A stretch of 64,000 nt of DNA from Deltaproteobacteria bacterium (lineage in GTDB: Bacteria; Chloroflexota; Dehalococcoidia; Dehalococcoidales; BS750m-G39), in contig JAUVYB010000004.1 of assembly GCA_030603275.1 (NCBI GenBank), forward strand, positions 1 through 64,000. The letters run 5' to 3'. Shown in pieces: positions 21,901-30,726 of this stretch; position 1 is the first letter of the stretch, and the number at the start of each line of letters is the position of its first letter. The position numbers and the translations under genes were made by a program. The notes under the pieces were generated by a model. That model made no database searches. It saw nothing but the letters and a program-made list of their open reading frames with translations, and was not told the origin of the DNA.

Positions 21901-22998
21901 GCCGAGGTGAACGAGAGTGACGAGGGTAGAACTATAAGAGTCACCAGCGCCGAGATATACCGCGACGAGTACCCGCTGCCCGCCGGCTGGCAGGTTATGG
22001 TCAACCAGGGCCAGTGGGTGGATATCGGTGAAGAACTGGCCAACCCGCCGTCCGAGGCCGAGGGCTCAAAGAAGAAAGTGGCCCTGGCCACCGAGGCTAA
22101 ACCGGTTGTCGCCTCGGTCGCCGGAGAGGTTATCATCGAAAAAAACAAGCTGTTTATCAGCTACATGGAGGAGGAGCAGCAGGAGTACACCATCCCCGCC
22201 AGCGCCCACATCCGGGTCCAGACCGGGGAGAAGGTAAAGGCGGGGCAGCAGCTCACCGAGGGCTCCATTAACCCTCAGGATATACTGCGCATACTGGGTA
22301 AAGAAGCCACCCAGCAGTACCTGGTGGACGAGGTGCAGAAAGTGTACCGCTCCCAGGGGGTGACCATCAACGATAAACACATCGAGGTTATCGTCCACCG
22401 AATGCTGTCTAAAGTCCGCATTGACTCTCCGGGCGATACCGACCTGGTGCCCGGTGAGCTGATTGATATCTTCCGCTACGAGGATATCAACGCCAAAGTA
22501 CTGGCCGAAGGTGGCGAGCCGACTACCGCCCACGTGGTGCTTATGGGCATAACCAGGGCTTCGCTCAATACCGAAAGCTGGCTGGCGGCCGCTTCCTTCC
22601 AGGAGACCACCAGGGTGCTCACCGAGGCCGCCGTCAAGGGCGATATTGACCGTCTGGTGGGGCTTAAAGAAAATGTGATTATCGGCAAGCTGATTCCGGC
22701 CTACTACCCGCTTCCCGAGGAGCCGGCGCCACTGCCAATCGAGGAAGGCGAGGAGATGCCGAGCTGGGTAATCGGGGAGATACCGAAGCCTCCAGCCGAG
22801 GAGACGCTGGCCTTTGCCCCTATCGAGATGCCGGCGCCAGCCGCCGAGGAAATGCCGGATGCGACCGCTGAGGAGGCAATAGCTCCGGCCAGCGAAGAAA
22901 CGCCGGATGCGACCGCCGAAGAGACGCTGGCCCCAACCGCCGAGGAAACGCCGGATGCGGCTACTGAAAAGGACGAGGAGGAAGAGACTACCGAATAG
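18898..22998 (+). CDS. rpoC: DNA-directed RNA polymerase subunit beta'
   Basis: The catalytic beta' subunit. The N-terminal zinc ribbon is at about residues 60-78 (CYCGKYK...CDKCG), the active-site NADFDGDQM near 514-522, and the second zinc site [15 protein letters not shown] near 915. A coiled-coil insertion rich in Glu and Gln lies around residues 140-230. The C-terminus ends in about 90 acidic, Ala/Pro/Thr-rich residues with a repeated [14 protein letters not shown] unit, echoing the tail on the beta subunit. It shares 8 bases with rpoB and is followed by a good intrinsic terminator. Confidence 0.98.
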
Positions 22999-23023
22999 CT
23001 ATCCGGCAACATAGCTAATTTAT

Positions 23024-23062
23024 AAAAGTCGCCCCAATTAAAAAAGCGGGCGGCTTTTCCTT
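23024..23062 (+). terminator. Intrinsic terminator after rpoC
   Basis: AAAAGTCGCCC pairs with GGGCGGCTTTT (one T-G pair) across a short A-rich loop, and the 3' arm runs on into a T-rich CTTTTAT stretch. It lies 26 bases after the rpoC stop. Confidence 0.8.
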
Positions 23063-23078
23063 TTATCCATTTATGATG

Positions 23079-23087
23079 TGTTATAAT
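23079..23087 (+). promoter_or_regulatory. Predicted extended -10 promoter for ruvB, leaderless
   Basis: TGTTATAAT is an extended -10 box whose TATAAT ends 10 bases before the ruvB ATG. The leader would be only about 4 bases and there is no ribosome site, implying a leaderless mRNA. No convincing -35 box is visible. Confidence 0.55.
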
Positions 23088-23097
23088 AGGCTAAATT

Positions 23098-24132
23098 ATG
23101 GGGGATAGTAAAACAGACCGCATCATTTCTGGCAAGCCCGACAACGAGGATGTAACCCTTGACAGCAGCCTCCGGCCCCGGCGCTTTGACGACTTCATCG
23201 GGCAGGAAAAAATCAAGGATAATATAAATATAGCCATCACCGCGGCCAGGGGGAGGGAAGAGGCGCTGGACCATGTACTGCTCTACGGGCCGCCCGGCCT
23301 GGGCAAGACCACCCTGGCCTATATCATCGCCGCCGAGATGGGGGTCAACATCCGGATTACCTCCGGCCCGGCGGTGGAGCGCACCGGTGACCTGGCCGCC
23401 ATTCTGACCAACCTGCGCAACCACGACATACTCTTTATCGATGAAATCCACCGCCTGAACCGGGCGGTGGAAGAGGTGCTGTACCCGGCCATGGAGGACT
23501 TTGCCCTGGATATCGTCATCGGCAAGGGACCCGGCGCCCGCAGCCTGCGCTTAAACCTGCCCGATTTTACCCTCATCGGCGCCACCACCCGCTTCGCCCT
23601 GCTCAGCCCTCCCTTAAGAGACCGCTTCGGCGCCGTCTACCGCCTGGATTTCTACGACCCGGAGGCGATAGAAAAAATACTGCATCGTTCGGCTAAAATC
23701 CTCAAGGTAAAGGCGGATAAAGACGGGCTTAAGGAGATAGCCCGCCGCGCCCGCGGCACACCGCGCGTGGCCAACCGGCTTTTAAAGCGGGTGAGGGACT
23801 ACGCCCAAGTGATGTCAGACGGCGTCGCCACCAGAGAGGTGGCCGTCGAGGCATTAACCAAGCTTGAGGTGGACAGCATCGGCCTGGACGAGATAGACCA
23901 CAAGCTGCTCCGTACTATCGTGGAGAAGTTTGGCGGGGGGCCGGTGGGGCTGGACACCATCGCCGCCTCCATCAGCGAGGAGGCCGACACCATAATGGAT
24001 GTCTATGAACCCTACCTGCTGCAGCTGGGCTTCCTGGATCGGACCCCCCGCGGAAGACTGGCCACCGAAGCTGCCTACCAGCATCTTGGGCTGCCCTATA
24101 ATAAAAGGCCACCGCAGGGCACGCTGCTCTAA
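23098..24132 (+). CDS. ruvB: Holliday junction branch migration helicase RuvB
   Basis: The hexameric AAA+ motor that drives branch migration with RuvA during recombination repair. The N-terminus [22 protein letters not shown], Walker [13 protein letters not shown], Walker [12 protein letters not shown], sensor region [18 protein letters not shown] and the C-terminal winged helix ([17 protein letters not shown]) are all present. Length 344 is typical. The gene follows rpoBC after a terminator and has its own promoter. Confidence 0.98.
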   Translation: MGDSKTDRIISGKPDNEDVTLDSSLRPRRFDDFIGQEKIKDNINIAITAARGREEALDHVLLYGPPGLGKTTLAYIIAAEMGVNIRITSGPAVERTGDLAAILTNLRNHDILFIDEIHRLNRAVEEVLYPAMEDFALDIVIGKGPGARSLRLNLPDFTLIGATTRFALLSPPLRDRFGAVYRLDFYDPEAIEKILHRSAKILKVKADKDGLKEIARRARGTPRVANRLLKRVRDYAQVMSDGVATREVAVEALTKLEVDSIGLDEIDHKLLRTIVEKFGGGPVGLDTIAASISEEADTIMDVYEPYLLQLGFLDRTPRGRLATEAAYQHLGLPYNKRPPQGTLL

Positions 24133-24143
24133 CCCCATTAACC

Positions 24144-24386
24144 CCCCACCTGTTCTTAAGTCGTTTTACTACCCACCCACCCACCCTACAGAAGTGATAC
24201 TTCTATCAATTTCTTCTTGGGGGTGGGGAAAAGGAGAGGCTAATCTCTCTTCTGGGGGTGGGGCAAAAAGGGCTTTAGCCCTACCTTAAGGGCGGCGGGC
24301 GGGAAAAGATATAAAACGGGGTGGGGGACTAAGTGTTAAGCTTTAAAGGGTGGGTGGTGTGGGAAAAAGACAATGGGGGGGCGGGG
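24144..24386. repeat. Intergenic repeat element, copy 4
   Basis: The 300-base gap between ruvB and queH is filled by repeat modules. The left end GTTTTACTACCCACCC (about 24162) leads into the hairpin AGAAGT-GAT-ACTTCT (24190-24204) and its ATCAATTTCTTCTT tail. A short GGGCTTTAGCCC hairpin follows, then the right-end module with GATATAAAACGGGGTGGGG (to 24327), then a second, decayed G-rich end to 24386. Confidence 0.78.
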
Positions 24387-24396
24387 TTCAAGCCCC

Positions 24397-24426
24397 TTGA
24401 TAAACAACCACTGATAAGTCTAATAT
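24397..24426 (+). promoter_or_regulatory. Possible promoter for queH, leaderless
   Basis: TTGATA (24397-24402), an 18-base spacer and TAATAT (24421-24426). The start codon GTG at 24433 lies about where transcription would begin, so the mRNA is probably leaderless. Confidence 0.45.
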
Positions 24427-24432
24427 TATAAA

Positions 24433-24975
24433 GTGAAAAGGTTACTTATCCACTGCTGCTGCGCCCACTGCGCCGCCTACACGGTTAACTACTGGCGGGA
24501 GCAGGGCTGCAAGGTAAGCGCTTTCTGGTATAACCCCAATATCCACCCCTACACCGAGCACCAGCACCGCCTGGAGGCAATGCAGTCCCTGGCTACGAAG
24601 ATGAGCCTGCCCCTGATAACAGCCGAAGGCTATGACATAATTGACTATTTCCGGGGGGTGGTGGGGCATGAGCAAGAGCGCTGCCGGCACTGCTTTAAGC
24701 TCCGCCTGTCCAAAACAGCTGAAATTGCTAAAGAGAAGGGCTTTGACGCCTTCACCACCACCCTGCTCATCAGCCCCCAGCAGGAGCACGAGCTGATTAA
24801 AGAGGTTGGCGAAGAACTGGGAAAAGAAACTGGGGTGGATTTCCTCTATGCCGACCTGAGGAAGCGCTACTCGGACAGCCGCCATATGACCAAGCCTATG
24901 GAGCTCTACCGCCAGCAGTACTGCGGCTGCGTCTACAGCGAGTGGGAGCGCTACGCCGATATAACCATAAAATAA
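24433..24975 (+). CDS. queH: Epoxyqueuosine reductase QueH (DUF208)
   Basis: Reduces epoxyqueuosine to queuosine in the wobble position of tRNAs with GUN anticodons. QueH is an iron-sulfur enzyme unrelated to QueG. The cysteine cluster IHCCCAHCAAYT is at the N-terminus, the second pair in CRHCFKLRL near residue 78, and the late YCGCVYSE adds more conserved Cys. The FWYNPNIHPYTEHQHR block is characteristic. The start is GTG with no ribosome site. It follows ruvB across a repeat element, and other queuosine genes are not in this window. Confidence 0.94.
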   Translation: MKRLLIHCCCAHCAAYTVNYWREQGCKVSAFWYNPNIHPYTEHQHRLEAMQSLATKMSLPLITAEGYDIIDYFRGVVGHEQERCRHCFKLRLSKTAEIAKEKGFDAFTTTLLISPQQEHELIKEVGEELGKETGVDFLYADLRKRYSDSRHMTKPMELYRQQYCGCVYSEWERYADITIK

Positions 24976-24998
24976 GGGGGCCTCTAAAGAGACCCCCT
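24975..24998. terminator. Hairpin between convergent queH and DUF5666-like gene
   Basis: AGGGGGCCTCT pairs with AGAGACCCCCT (one mismatch) around a 2-base loop right at the queH stop codon. It lies between convergent genes. No T-tract follows on either strand, so termination is likely but not certain. Confidence 0.5.
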
Positions 24999-25022
24999 GT
25001 GATACCAGCTATAACCGCCGGT

Positions 25023-25808
25023 TTATTCACCGGGCAGATGTACTGCCACCTTCTCCGCCATCATATTCTCGCTGTCATAGACGGCGCGGGCCAATTGTCC
25101 CTCCTCCACGGCGATAAAGCCGTTGAGGACGAACACCGTGTCCTCGTTATAGCGCAGGGTCACCGCCTCACCATCATCGGGGGTTATTTCTATGGTTTCC
25201 GAGGAAACATCGGTGATAGTGCCGCTGACGCGTGCGCAGGTGGCCGGTTTTACAATCAGCACCCACCTGGCCAGGCTTTCACCATCGGCCAGCCAGACCA
25301 CCACCCTGTCGCCGACCTCAATATCACTGAATTCAGCCCCGGCGCCAAAGGGGCGGCGAATCGCCTGCTGGGGTTCGGGGAGGGGAACTTCTTCCGTTTG
25401 AGCTACCCTGTTTTGAACCCTTAACCTCGCCTGACTAGATACTAAAGCCCCGGCTCGCACCCGGTTCTGAACGCCCAAGCACGTGCCCGGCTCTTCTGGA
25501 GTTCCGGCCTCTGCCTGGTTGCGAAGTCTGAATTGCTGGGCCAGAGCTGTAATCCGCCCCGGTACATCCAGCATGAAGTATCCGGTATTTTCGTCTACTC
25601 TTATGCCTATCTCATCTTCTCCGGACTGAACCTTAAAGTATGCCTGGTTTTCCTCATCAACTTCGGTTACCGTGCCCCTGACTATACTGGCTTTTGCATC
25701 CTCGGTCCAGGGCATGGGTTCATCCGAATCGGCCAGGGCGGGCAGGGCCAGACCTAAAACCAGACTCAACGCCAGTACCGAAGCCACAGCTATCTTTAGT
25801 AGCGACAT
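25023..25808 (-). CDS. Secreted protein with DUF5666-like beta domains
   Basis: A 261-residue exported protein of unknown function. Residues 1-26 form a signal peptide ending in ALA-DSD. Two small beta-rich segments with a similar pattern follow: ASIVRGTVTEVDEENQAYFKV...IGIRVDENT near 40-75, and ARVSGTITDVSSETIEITPD...VTLRYNEDTVF near the C-terminus. These resemble the OB-like DUF5666 fold, often found in copies in envelope proteins. A strong AGGAGGTG site precedes the ATG. It lies downstream of a SIMPL-domain lipoprotein on the same strand. Confidence 0.7.
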   Translation of the reverse strand: MSLLKIAVASVLALSLVLGLALPALADSDEPMPWTEDAKASIVRGTVTEVDEENQAYFKVQSGEDEIGIRVDENTGYFMLDVPGRITALAQQFRLRNQAEAGTPEEPGTCLGVQNRVRAGALVSSQARLRVQNRVAQTEEVPLPEPQQAIRRPFGAGAEFSDIEVGDRVVVWLADGESLARWVLIVKPATCARVSGTITDVSSETIEITPDDGEAVTLRYNEDTVFVLNGFIAVEEGQLARAVYDSENMMAEKVAVHLPGE

Positions 25809-25909
25809 TTTACTTTCACCTCCTGTAGTTTAGTCTCTTTTCCGGCAAATAAAATCAACCGGATAATATCCAACAGTTTTTTCATCTAAAACCTCCCAGT
25901 TAAAAATTA

Positions 25910-26656
25910 TCAGTCCGCGATGGCGTAAGCCACCTGAACGGTAAGGGTAAGCTCTATCTCTCCGGGGCTGATGGGCGTGGTGGGCGCTGGCGCTACCATT
26001 TCCATCCCGGCGTCTCGATAGACAACGGGAGGATATACGGTGCCCTCGGAGATATAGGTGGGCTTGCCCAGCCCAATGCCGGCCAGGTCGGCCAGCTGTT
26101 CGGCCTTGGCCCTGGCATCAGCCATTGCCTCCTGGCGGGCTTCCTCATAGTAGGGGGTGGGGTCGTCTACGGAAAAGCTGATGTTATTGATGCGGGTGTA
26201 GTCTCCACCGGCGACGGCGACGGCATCAATAACCGGGCCGGCCTGCTCTACATCCCTTATCTTTGCGGTTACCATATTGGTGACCCGGTAGCCGGTCACA
26301 ACCGGCTCGTCCTTGTAATCATCCCACCTGGTTACCTGGTAAATGCTGAAATATCGGGTCTGGATATCCTTATCCGCCACACCGCTGTCAGCCAGGGCTG
26401 CCATCACCGCATCCATGGCCGTAGCCGCCTGGGCCTGAGCCTGGGCTACCGTATCCGCCTGAGCCTCAATACCCAGGGACAGAATGGCGATATCAGGGGT
26501 AACGGCGACCTTGCCGGTGCCGCTGACCCAGATACCCGATTGCTGGCTATTGATGTCCACCGTATCAATAGTGGTAGGGCCGCCGGTGCAACCGCTAAAG
26601 CCGACTACCGCCAGCATCAGCACCAGGCTCACCGCCACCAACCAAAACTTTTTCAT
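25910..26656 (-). CDS. SIMPL-domain (DUF541) lipoprotein
   Basis: An envelope lipoprotein with a SIMPL/DUF541 domain, a family of surface or periplasmic proteins with a poorly defined role in oxidative and envelope stress. The start at 26656 (MKKFWLVAVSLVLML) is set by GGAGG six bases upstream, rather than the longer frame from 26686. The signal sequence ends in a lipobox FSGC. The ISVSGTGKVAVTPDIAILSLGIEAQ-type opening, VTGYRVTNMVTAKIRDV and the EEARQEAMADARAKAEQLA helix are the family hallmarks. Confidence 0.9.
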   Translation of the reverse strand: MKKFWLVAVSLVLMLAVVGFSGCTGGPTTIDTVDINSQQSGIWVSGTGKVAVTPDIAILSLGIEAQADTVAQAQAQAATAMDAVMAALADSGVADKDIQTRYFSIYQVTRWDDYKDEPVVTGYRVTNMVTAKIRDVEQAGPVIDAVAVAGGDYTRINNISFSVDDPTPYYEEARQEAMADARAKAEQLADLAGIGLGKPTYISEGTVYPPVVYRDAGMEMVAPAPTTPISPGEIELTLTVQVAYAIAD

Positions 26657-26696
26657 CGCTTGCCTCCTTGATATTCTTTCTTCCACCTATATATAA

Positions 26697-26727
26697 CGAA
26701 AAAGCCGCCGATTAGTTAGGCGGCGAC
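26697..26727 (-). terminator. Intrinsic terminator after the sigma/DUF5667 operon
   Basis: On the minus strand GCCGCC and GGCGGC pair around a 9-base loop and run into TTTTTCG. It closes the operon of the ECF sigma factor and DUF5667 protein and separates it from the SIMPL gene. Confidence 0.75.
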
Positions 26728-26755
26728 TTAAGGGAATTTTAAAAAAGGGTTATGA

Positions 26756-27643
26756 CTACTCTAAAGCCTCAAGGACCTCCTCATAGCCGTCCTCCGATAC
26801 GGCAAGCGCCCGTCGCAGGGCAGCCCTGGTTGACTCCGGTACTTCATCCAGCACGGCGTGCAGAACCGCCCGGTTATGAGCCGCATTAGACACCAGCGTG
26901 TCCCTTAGCTGAGCCCGATTACCGTTCCGGGCAGTGTCATCACTGCTACCCCAATCCTTCCCCGGCTGGGGTGCTAATACCGGCTCCGGCGGGGCTTCAT
27001 CAGTTGTCGGCGGTTCCGTCGGGGCTCCAGCTTCTTCTGTCGGCGGCGCCATCAGCATCGGTTCTTCATCCCCACTCTGGGCCAGGACGAGCACAGTCAA
27101 AAGTGCCAGGTGCCTGTCCAGGCGCTGGGTGACAAGCTCCACCTGCCCGGTATTACCCTTACCGGCCATGTAAGCTATCTCGGCCACACGCCGGTCAGCC
27201 AGCTGGGCGCAGAGCCTAGCCTTACCCATCTGAGAGGGAGTTAGCGTCAGGCGCACCTGCTCGGTGGCCAGCTTTACCGAATAGAGAGGGCTATCGGGCA
27301 TGCTGCTATCGGCGGCGGCAACCGTGCCTCCCCCGCCTAACACCAGGACGAGAACTATAGCCATCACCGTTGCCCACCGCGGGAACCAGCCCCAGGAGGT
27401 GCGGCTCTTACGGGCGGTCCTTTCCTGTAGCGCCGCGCGGAACTGGTACATGGCCCTGGCTTTGAAATCGGGGCGGGGCTGAATGGCCGACGCCTCCCTG
27501 GCCGCCAGAGCCGTCTCCAGTAACGGCTTTAGCTCGGCTGCCTGCCCTGGGTAGCGTGCAAGGCACTGCTCCAGGCTTTCGCCTTTAACCAGCAGCCGTT
27601 CCAGGCATTCGTTTAAGATATTATCAAATTCTCTATTCTTCAT
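26756..27643 (-). CDS. DUF5667-domain membrane protein, likely anti-sigma partner
   Basis: A 295-residue protein with a cytoplasmic N-terminal helical part (residues 1-85), one membrane segment (WATVMAIVLVLVLGGGGTVAAA, about 93-112) and an external DUF5667 domain. That domain begins with SMPDSPLYSVKLATEQVRLTLT. An acidic Pro/Glu-rich linker and a final helical segment follow. It overlaps the ECF sigma gene by 11 bases. This arrangement strongly suggests an anti-sigma or sigma-controlling factor, though the N-terminal part does not show the classic zinc anti-sigma motif. Confidence 0.82.
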   Translation of the reverse strand: MKNREFDNILNECLERLLVKGESLEQCLARYPGQAAELKPLLETALAAREASAIQPRPDFKARAMYQFRAALQERTARKSRTSWGWFPRWATVMAIVLVLVLGGGGTVAAADSSMPDSPLYSVKLATEQVRLTLTPSQMGKARLCAQLADRRVAEIAYMAGKGNTGQVELVTQRLDRHLALLTVLVLAQSGDEEPMLMAPPTEEAGAPTEPPTTDEAPPEPVLAPQPGKDWGSSDDTARNGNRAQLRDTLVSNAAHNRAVLHAVLDEVPESTRAALRRALAVSEDGYEEVLEALE

Positions 27644-28175
27644 TTTTCGTCACCGATAGCGCCCGGCGCAGGGCGACTATGCCGCTGTGCTGTAACGCCT
27701 TTACCGCCCCCTGGTTCTTGCCCATTACCTCGGCCACCTGGGCGATGGACAGCTCACTGGTAAAGCGGAGGGAAATCACCTCGCGCTGGGCATCGGTCAA
27801 ATGCCGGGCAGCCGCCAGTACCTGCTCTATATCCAGCTTGCGCTCGGCGGCCAGCTGGGGGTTGTCACCACCGCTGACCAGCGTTTCCTCCAGCGGCACC
27901 ACCGTCTTCTTTTTCTTTCTCAGGTAATCAACCACCTGATTGTGGGCGATACGGTAGAGCCAGGCGGAGAAGGGTTTACCCCTCCACTTGAAGGAAGAGA
28001 TGGACCGGAGTGTGTTTAGAAAGACCTGCTGAGTCAAGTCTTCTGCCTCCACCGCATCTCCTATCTTGAGGGTTATATAGCGATAAATCCTATCGAAATA
28101 CTCCTCATATATCTGTGCAAAAGCTTCCTGGTCTTGCTTTTGCGCCCGGCGTACCAGGCTTTCCTCGTCTTGCAC
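27633..28175 (-). CDS. ECF-type RNA polymerase sigma factor
   Basis: An extracytoplasmic-function sigma factor of 180 residues. Region 2 is YFDRIYRYITLKIGDAVEAEDLTQQVFLN with the FSAWLYRIAHNQVVDYLR helix, and region 4 is LTDAQREVISLRFTSELSIAQVAEVMGKNQGAVKAL. Regions 1.1 and 3 are lacking, as expected. The start is GTG behind GGGAG. The overlapping DUF5667 membrane protein downstream probably holds it inactive at the membrane until a surface signal arrives (inference). Target promoters cannot be identified here. Confidence 0.93.
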   Translation of the reverse strand: MQDEESLVRRAQKQDQEAFAQIYEEYFDRIYRYITLKIGDAVEAEDLTQQVFLNTLRSISSFKWRGKPFSAWLYRIAHNQVVDYLRKKKKTVVPLEETLVSGGDNPQLAAERKLDIEQVLAAARHLTDAQREVISLRFTSELSIAQVAEVMGKNQGAVKALQHSGIVALRRALSVTKNEE

Positions 28176-28269
28176 CTGACAACTCCCAGCCGCTTCAAGC
28201 GGTAATTATGGCGTTATCCTGTGCACATAGTATAACGAAGCAAATAGCAAAAAGATAGTTTCCTAATCG

Positions 28270-28656
28270 TAGCAACCCACCCGATAGAGGTTACACCTCT
28301 CTCTGACTTGGGGGAGGATTGACCCCACTTCCCACCCCTTTTAACGATTCTATTTCTTCCTGGGGGGCTTGAATGTTTAGCTGGCAACTCTACTTAGCAA
28401 CCTACCCCCTTAATCCCCCTCCCTTGTAAGGGAGGGGGAAGGTTTTTTATAGAAGAGGGGGCTTCGCCCCCTCTTAAACACCCCTGATATTTTTTGAGTT
28501 TTAGAGGCATAGCTTTTGAGGATGGGAGTAAAAAGGTCTTTAGCCAGTTTCATTAATAAGGGCGGCGGGCTTAATTCCCATCCCCTGTAAGGGGTGGGGC
28601 GTAACCTTTCCATATAAGGGTGGTGGGCGGGAATAGATATAAATGGGGGTGGGGGG
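28270..28656. repeat. Intergenic repeat elements, copy 5
   Basis: Most of the 541-base gap before rimI is repeat. The hairpin AGAGGT-TAC-ACCTCT lies near 28275-28289. A long GC hairpin CCCCCTCCC-TTGTAA-GGGAGGGGG spans about 28420-28443. The reversed AGAGGGGGC-TTC-GCCCCCTCT module with TTAAACACCCC follows (about 28455-28490). Two right-end modules finish the block, the last with GATATAAATGGGGGTGGGG. Positions 28176-28269 hold only the sigma-gene leader region. No credible gene is seen. Confidence 0.76.
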
Positions 28657-28673
28657 AATAAAGGGCTAAGTTA

Positions 28674-28682
28674 TGCTACAAT
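28674..28682 (+). promoter_or_regulatory. Extended -10 box for rimI
   Basis: TGCTACAAT is the recurring extended -10 motif of this genome. Transcription would start about 28 bases before the TTG start codon of rimI, just after the end of repeat copy 5. Confidence 0.5.
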
Positions 28683-28716
28683 ACTACAAAATTTAGACTT
28701 TATAGGAATTAAGAAC

Positions 28717-29376
28717 TTGGCTTTTAACATACGCCTGATGTGCCAGGAAGACCTCCCCCAGGTCAATGAGATTGACCACGAAGCCTTCCCCACCCTGTGG
28801 CCACCACCCAACTACCAGCGGGAGCTTAAGAACGGCTTGGCTCATTACATCGTGGCCTGCGACGAGGAGGAAGAATATGAGCCGCCGGCGCCGGAAGACG
28901 CCCCTCCAAAAGGCTCTTCCGGGCTGCTGGACAGACTGAGACGTCTCTTCAACCACCACCGTCCTTCTGATAACGAACCCGCCTCGTCAGTAAGTGGATA
29001 TATCTTTGGCTTTGCCGGCCTGTGGTTGATGGCCGGGGAAGCCCATATAACTAACATTGCCGTGCGGGAGAGCTACCGCCGACAGGGTCTAGGTGAACTG
29101 CTGCTCATCTCAATGATAGAGCTGGCGGTAGGGCTGGACGCCCACCTGGTCACGCTGGAGGTGCGCGCCTCCAACACCACCGCCCAGAGCCTCTATGCCA
29201 AGTACGGCTTCATTGAGGTGGGGCTGCGCCGCGCCTACTACACCGACAACCGGGAGGACGGGGTGCTGATGACCATAGAAAATGTCACCTCAGCCCCGGT
29301 TCAGGCCAACCTCCGGCAGTTAAAGCAGGCCCACGCCCAAAGATGGAGAGCGCCTGTCCACCGTATTGCCCACTAG
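28717..29376 (+). CDS. rimI: GNAT acetyltransferase, RimI-like (ribosomal protein alanine N-acetyltransferase)
   Basis: A GNAT enzyme of the RimI type, which acetylates N-terminal alanine of ribosomal protein bS18 or similar targets. The acetyl-CoA loop VRESYRRQGLGELLL, the NTTAQSLYAKYGFIEVG helix-strand and RRAYYTDNREDGVLM are RimI-like. An unusual insertion of about 40 residues (near 50-88, DEEEEYEPPAPEDAPPKG onward) rich in acidic and Pro residues sits between the first strand pair, making it 219 residues against about 150. The start is TTG. It stands just after repeat copy 5. Confidence 0.82.
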   Translation: MAFNIRLMCQEDLPQVNEIDHEAFPTLWPPPNYQRELKNGLAHYIVACDEEEEYEPPAPEDAPPKGSSGLLDRLRRLFNHHRPSDNEPASSVSGYIFGFAGLWLMAGEAHITNIAVRESYRRQGLGELLLISMIELAVGLDAHLVTLEVRASNTTAQSLYAKYGFIEVGLRRAYYTDNREDGVLMTIENVTSAPVQANLRQLKQAHAQRWRAPVHRIAH

Positions 29377-29481
29377 AACCTCCCAACATCAAACCAAGGG
29401 GTTATTGACAAAAGCCAAAAAATGCGGATAATACGAGGCATACACAAAAGCACCCCCTGAGCTTAAAGAAGGAGAGATACC

Positions 29482-29949
29482 ATGAGTGATACCGAAAGAG
29501 GCGAGAGTAAGATAAGGGTCCGTCCCATGGAACCCATGGATATTGACAGCGTTCTGGCTATTGACAGTAAAATAACCGGGGTGCGAAGAGCGGCCACCTA
29601 TACCGATTTGATTATCGGCGACCTGGGCAAAATCCCCGACTTAAGCTTTGTTGCCGAGGTTGACGGCGAGGTGCAGGGCTTTCTGCTGGCCCGGCGGGCC
29701 TATTTTGGAGAACCTTTTGATGAAGTGGGCATGATTCACATACTGGGCGTTGAACCCGACTACCAGCGGCTGGGTGTCGCCACCCAGATGGTCAACGCCC
29801 TGGTGAAGGCCTGCCAGGAGAAAAAACTTAACGCAGTGCGAATAATGATTGATGAAAATGACGACCAGCTACAGAGCCTGTTCCAGCAGCTGAATTTCCG
29901 CCGGGGAAAGCTCGTCGACTACACCAAGAAGTTAAAAAAGATAGATTAA
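29482..29949 (+). CDS. GNAT-family N-acetyltransferase
   Basis: A 155-residue GNAT acetyltransferase. Landmarks are the N-terminal IRVRPMEPMDIDSVLAID, the strand DLSFVAEVDGEVQGFLLA, and the acetyl-CoA loop LGVEPDYQRLGVATQMVNAL. The LFQQLNFRRGKLVDYTKK end completes the domain. The substrate is unknown. A GAAGGAGA site precedes the ATG. A clear paralogue lies at 30774-31265, sharing RPME, DLSFVAE, DEVG, PDYQ and a YTK end. The two probably arose by local duplication, now separated by a minus-strand gene and a repeat. Confidence 0.88.
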   Translation: MSDTERGESKIRVRPMEPMDIDSVLAIDSKITGVRRAATYTDLIIGDLGKIPDLSFVAEVDGEVQGFLLARRAYFGEPFDEVGMIHILGVEPDYQRLGVATQMVNALVKACQEKKLNAVRIMIDENDDQLQSLFQQLNFRRGKLVDYTKKLKKID

Positions 29950-29978
29950 GCCGGCTACAGGATATACCTTAAGGGAGT

Positions 29979-30443
29979 CTATTTACCGCCCGGTTTGGGC
30001 ATCTCTTTAGCCCTCTTATTCAGCTCCAGCCACTCCTCAAGTCCCTGCTTGCTCCTGGCCAGCGGCTCCTTTAACCTGTCTACCTGAATACCGGCTAAGT
30101 AGCTCGACGATTTGTGCTTTTTGGCAGTCTCTATCTCGCCGTTAAACTCCTCGGCAATGGCATAGGCTCCGGCCAGGGTATTACGCAAACTCTGGTCTAT
30201 ATAGTCCATCTTATCCTTGTTTCTTTTCCAAACGCCAGTTTTAAACTTCTTGGCCTGCCACTTGAAGAGGAAGGCTTCCATGAGCTTCTGGTTATAGTCT
30301 ATTTCAGATAGCAGGCCGCGCACCGCCTGCTGTTGCCGCTTCTGCTGCTGCTGCTTCCTGAAGAAAACATTGATAACGACGAAGATAAGAACCGGTGCCA
30401 GATAGGTTAAGACCTGGCCTATGTCTCCCCAGTCAAAATCCAA
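29979..30443 (-). CDS. Small membrane-anchored protein of unknown function
   Basis: I do not recognise this family. The 154-residue protein has one N-terminal membrane segment (VLTYLAPVLIFVVINVFF, about residues 11-28). A strongly basic Gln/Arg/Lys-rich stretch follows (KQQQQKRQQQ), then a helical cytoplasmic part. The start codon is TTG with GGGGTGA just upstream. It lies between the two paralogous GNAT genes on the opposite strand. Confidence 0.7.
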   Translation of the reverse strand: MDFDWGDIGQVLTYLAPVLIFVVINVFFRKQQQQKRQQQAVRGLLSEIDYNQKLMEAFLFKWQAKKFKTGVWKRNKDKMDYIDQSLRNTLAGAYAIAEEFNGEIETAKKHKSSSYLAGIQVDRLKEPLARSKQGLEEWLELNKRAKEMPKPGGK

Positions 30444-30570
30444 GGCTCACCCCTTATGGCTAAATCCAAAATTTAATTAAAACACAAACCGATAACCATG
30501 TCCAACGGGTAATAGACCCGGGCGGAAACGCGGGGCTTCCTTAATCAAAAAGATAAAGGGGGGAATCGCC

Positions 30571-30706
30571 CGGTTTTTAGAGTGTGTTTTATTTCCCACC
30601 CTCCCACCCTACAGAAGTGATACTTCTATCAATTTCTTCTTAGGGGGGTGTTTAAGAGGGGGCAAAGCCCCCTCTTTACCTTAAAGGGTGGAGGGCGGGC
30701 GGAATA
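30571..30706. repeat. Intergenic repeat element, copy 6 (near-complete unit)
   Basis: This is one of the cleanest units. The left end GTGTTTTATTTCCCACCC lies near 30583-30600, then hairpin AGAAGT-GAT-ACTTCT (30613-30627) and GGGGTGTTTAAG. Hairpin AGAGGGGGC-AAA-GCCCCCTCT and a right end AGGGTGGAGGGCGGG follow. The left and right ends are inverted complements, so the unit reads as about 130 bases with terminal inverted repeats. The rest of the 330-base gap holds the promoter of the next gene. Confidence 0.8.
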
Positions 30707-30726
30707 TTGAACGAAAGTGCCAAAAC

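Noticed and set aside
22704..23012. Minus-strand Ser/Ala-rich frame opposite the rpoC tail
   Set aside because: It is the mirror of the repetitive acidic tail of rpoC, which gives a long open antisense frame by composition alone.
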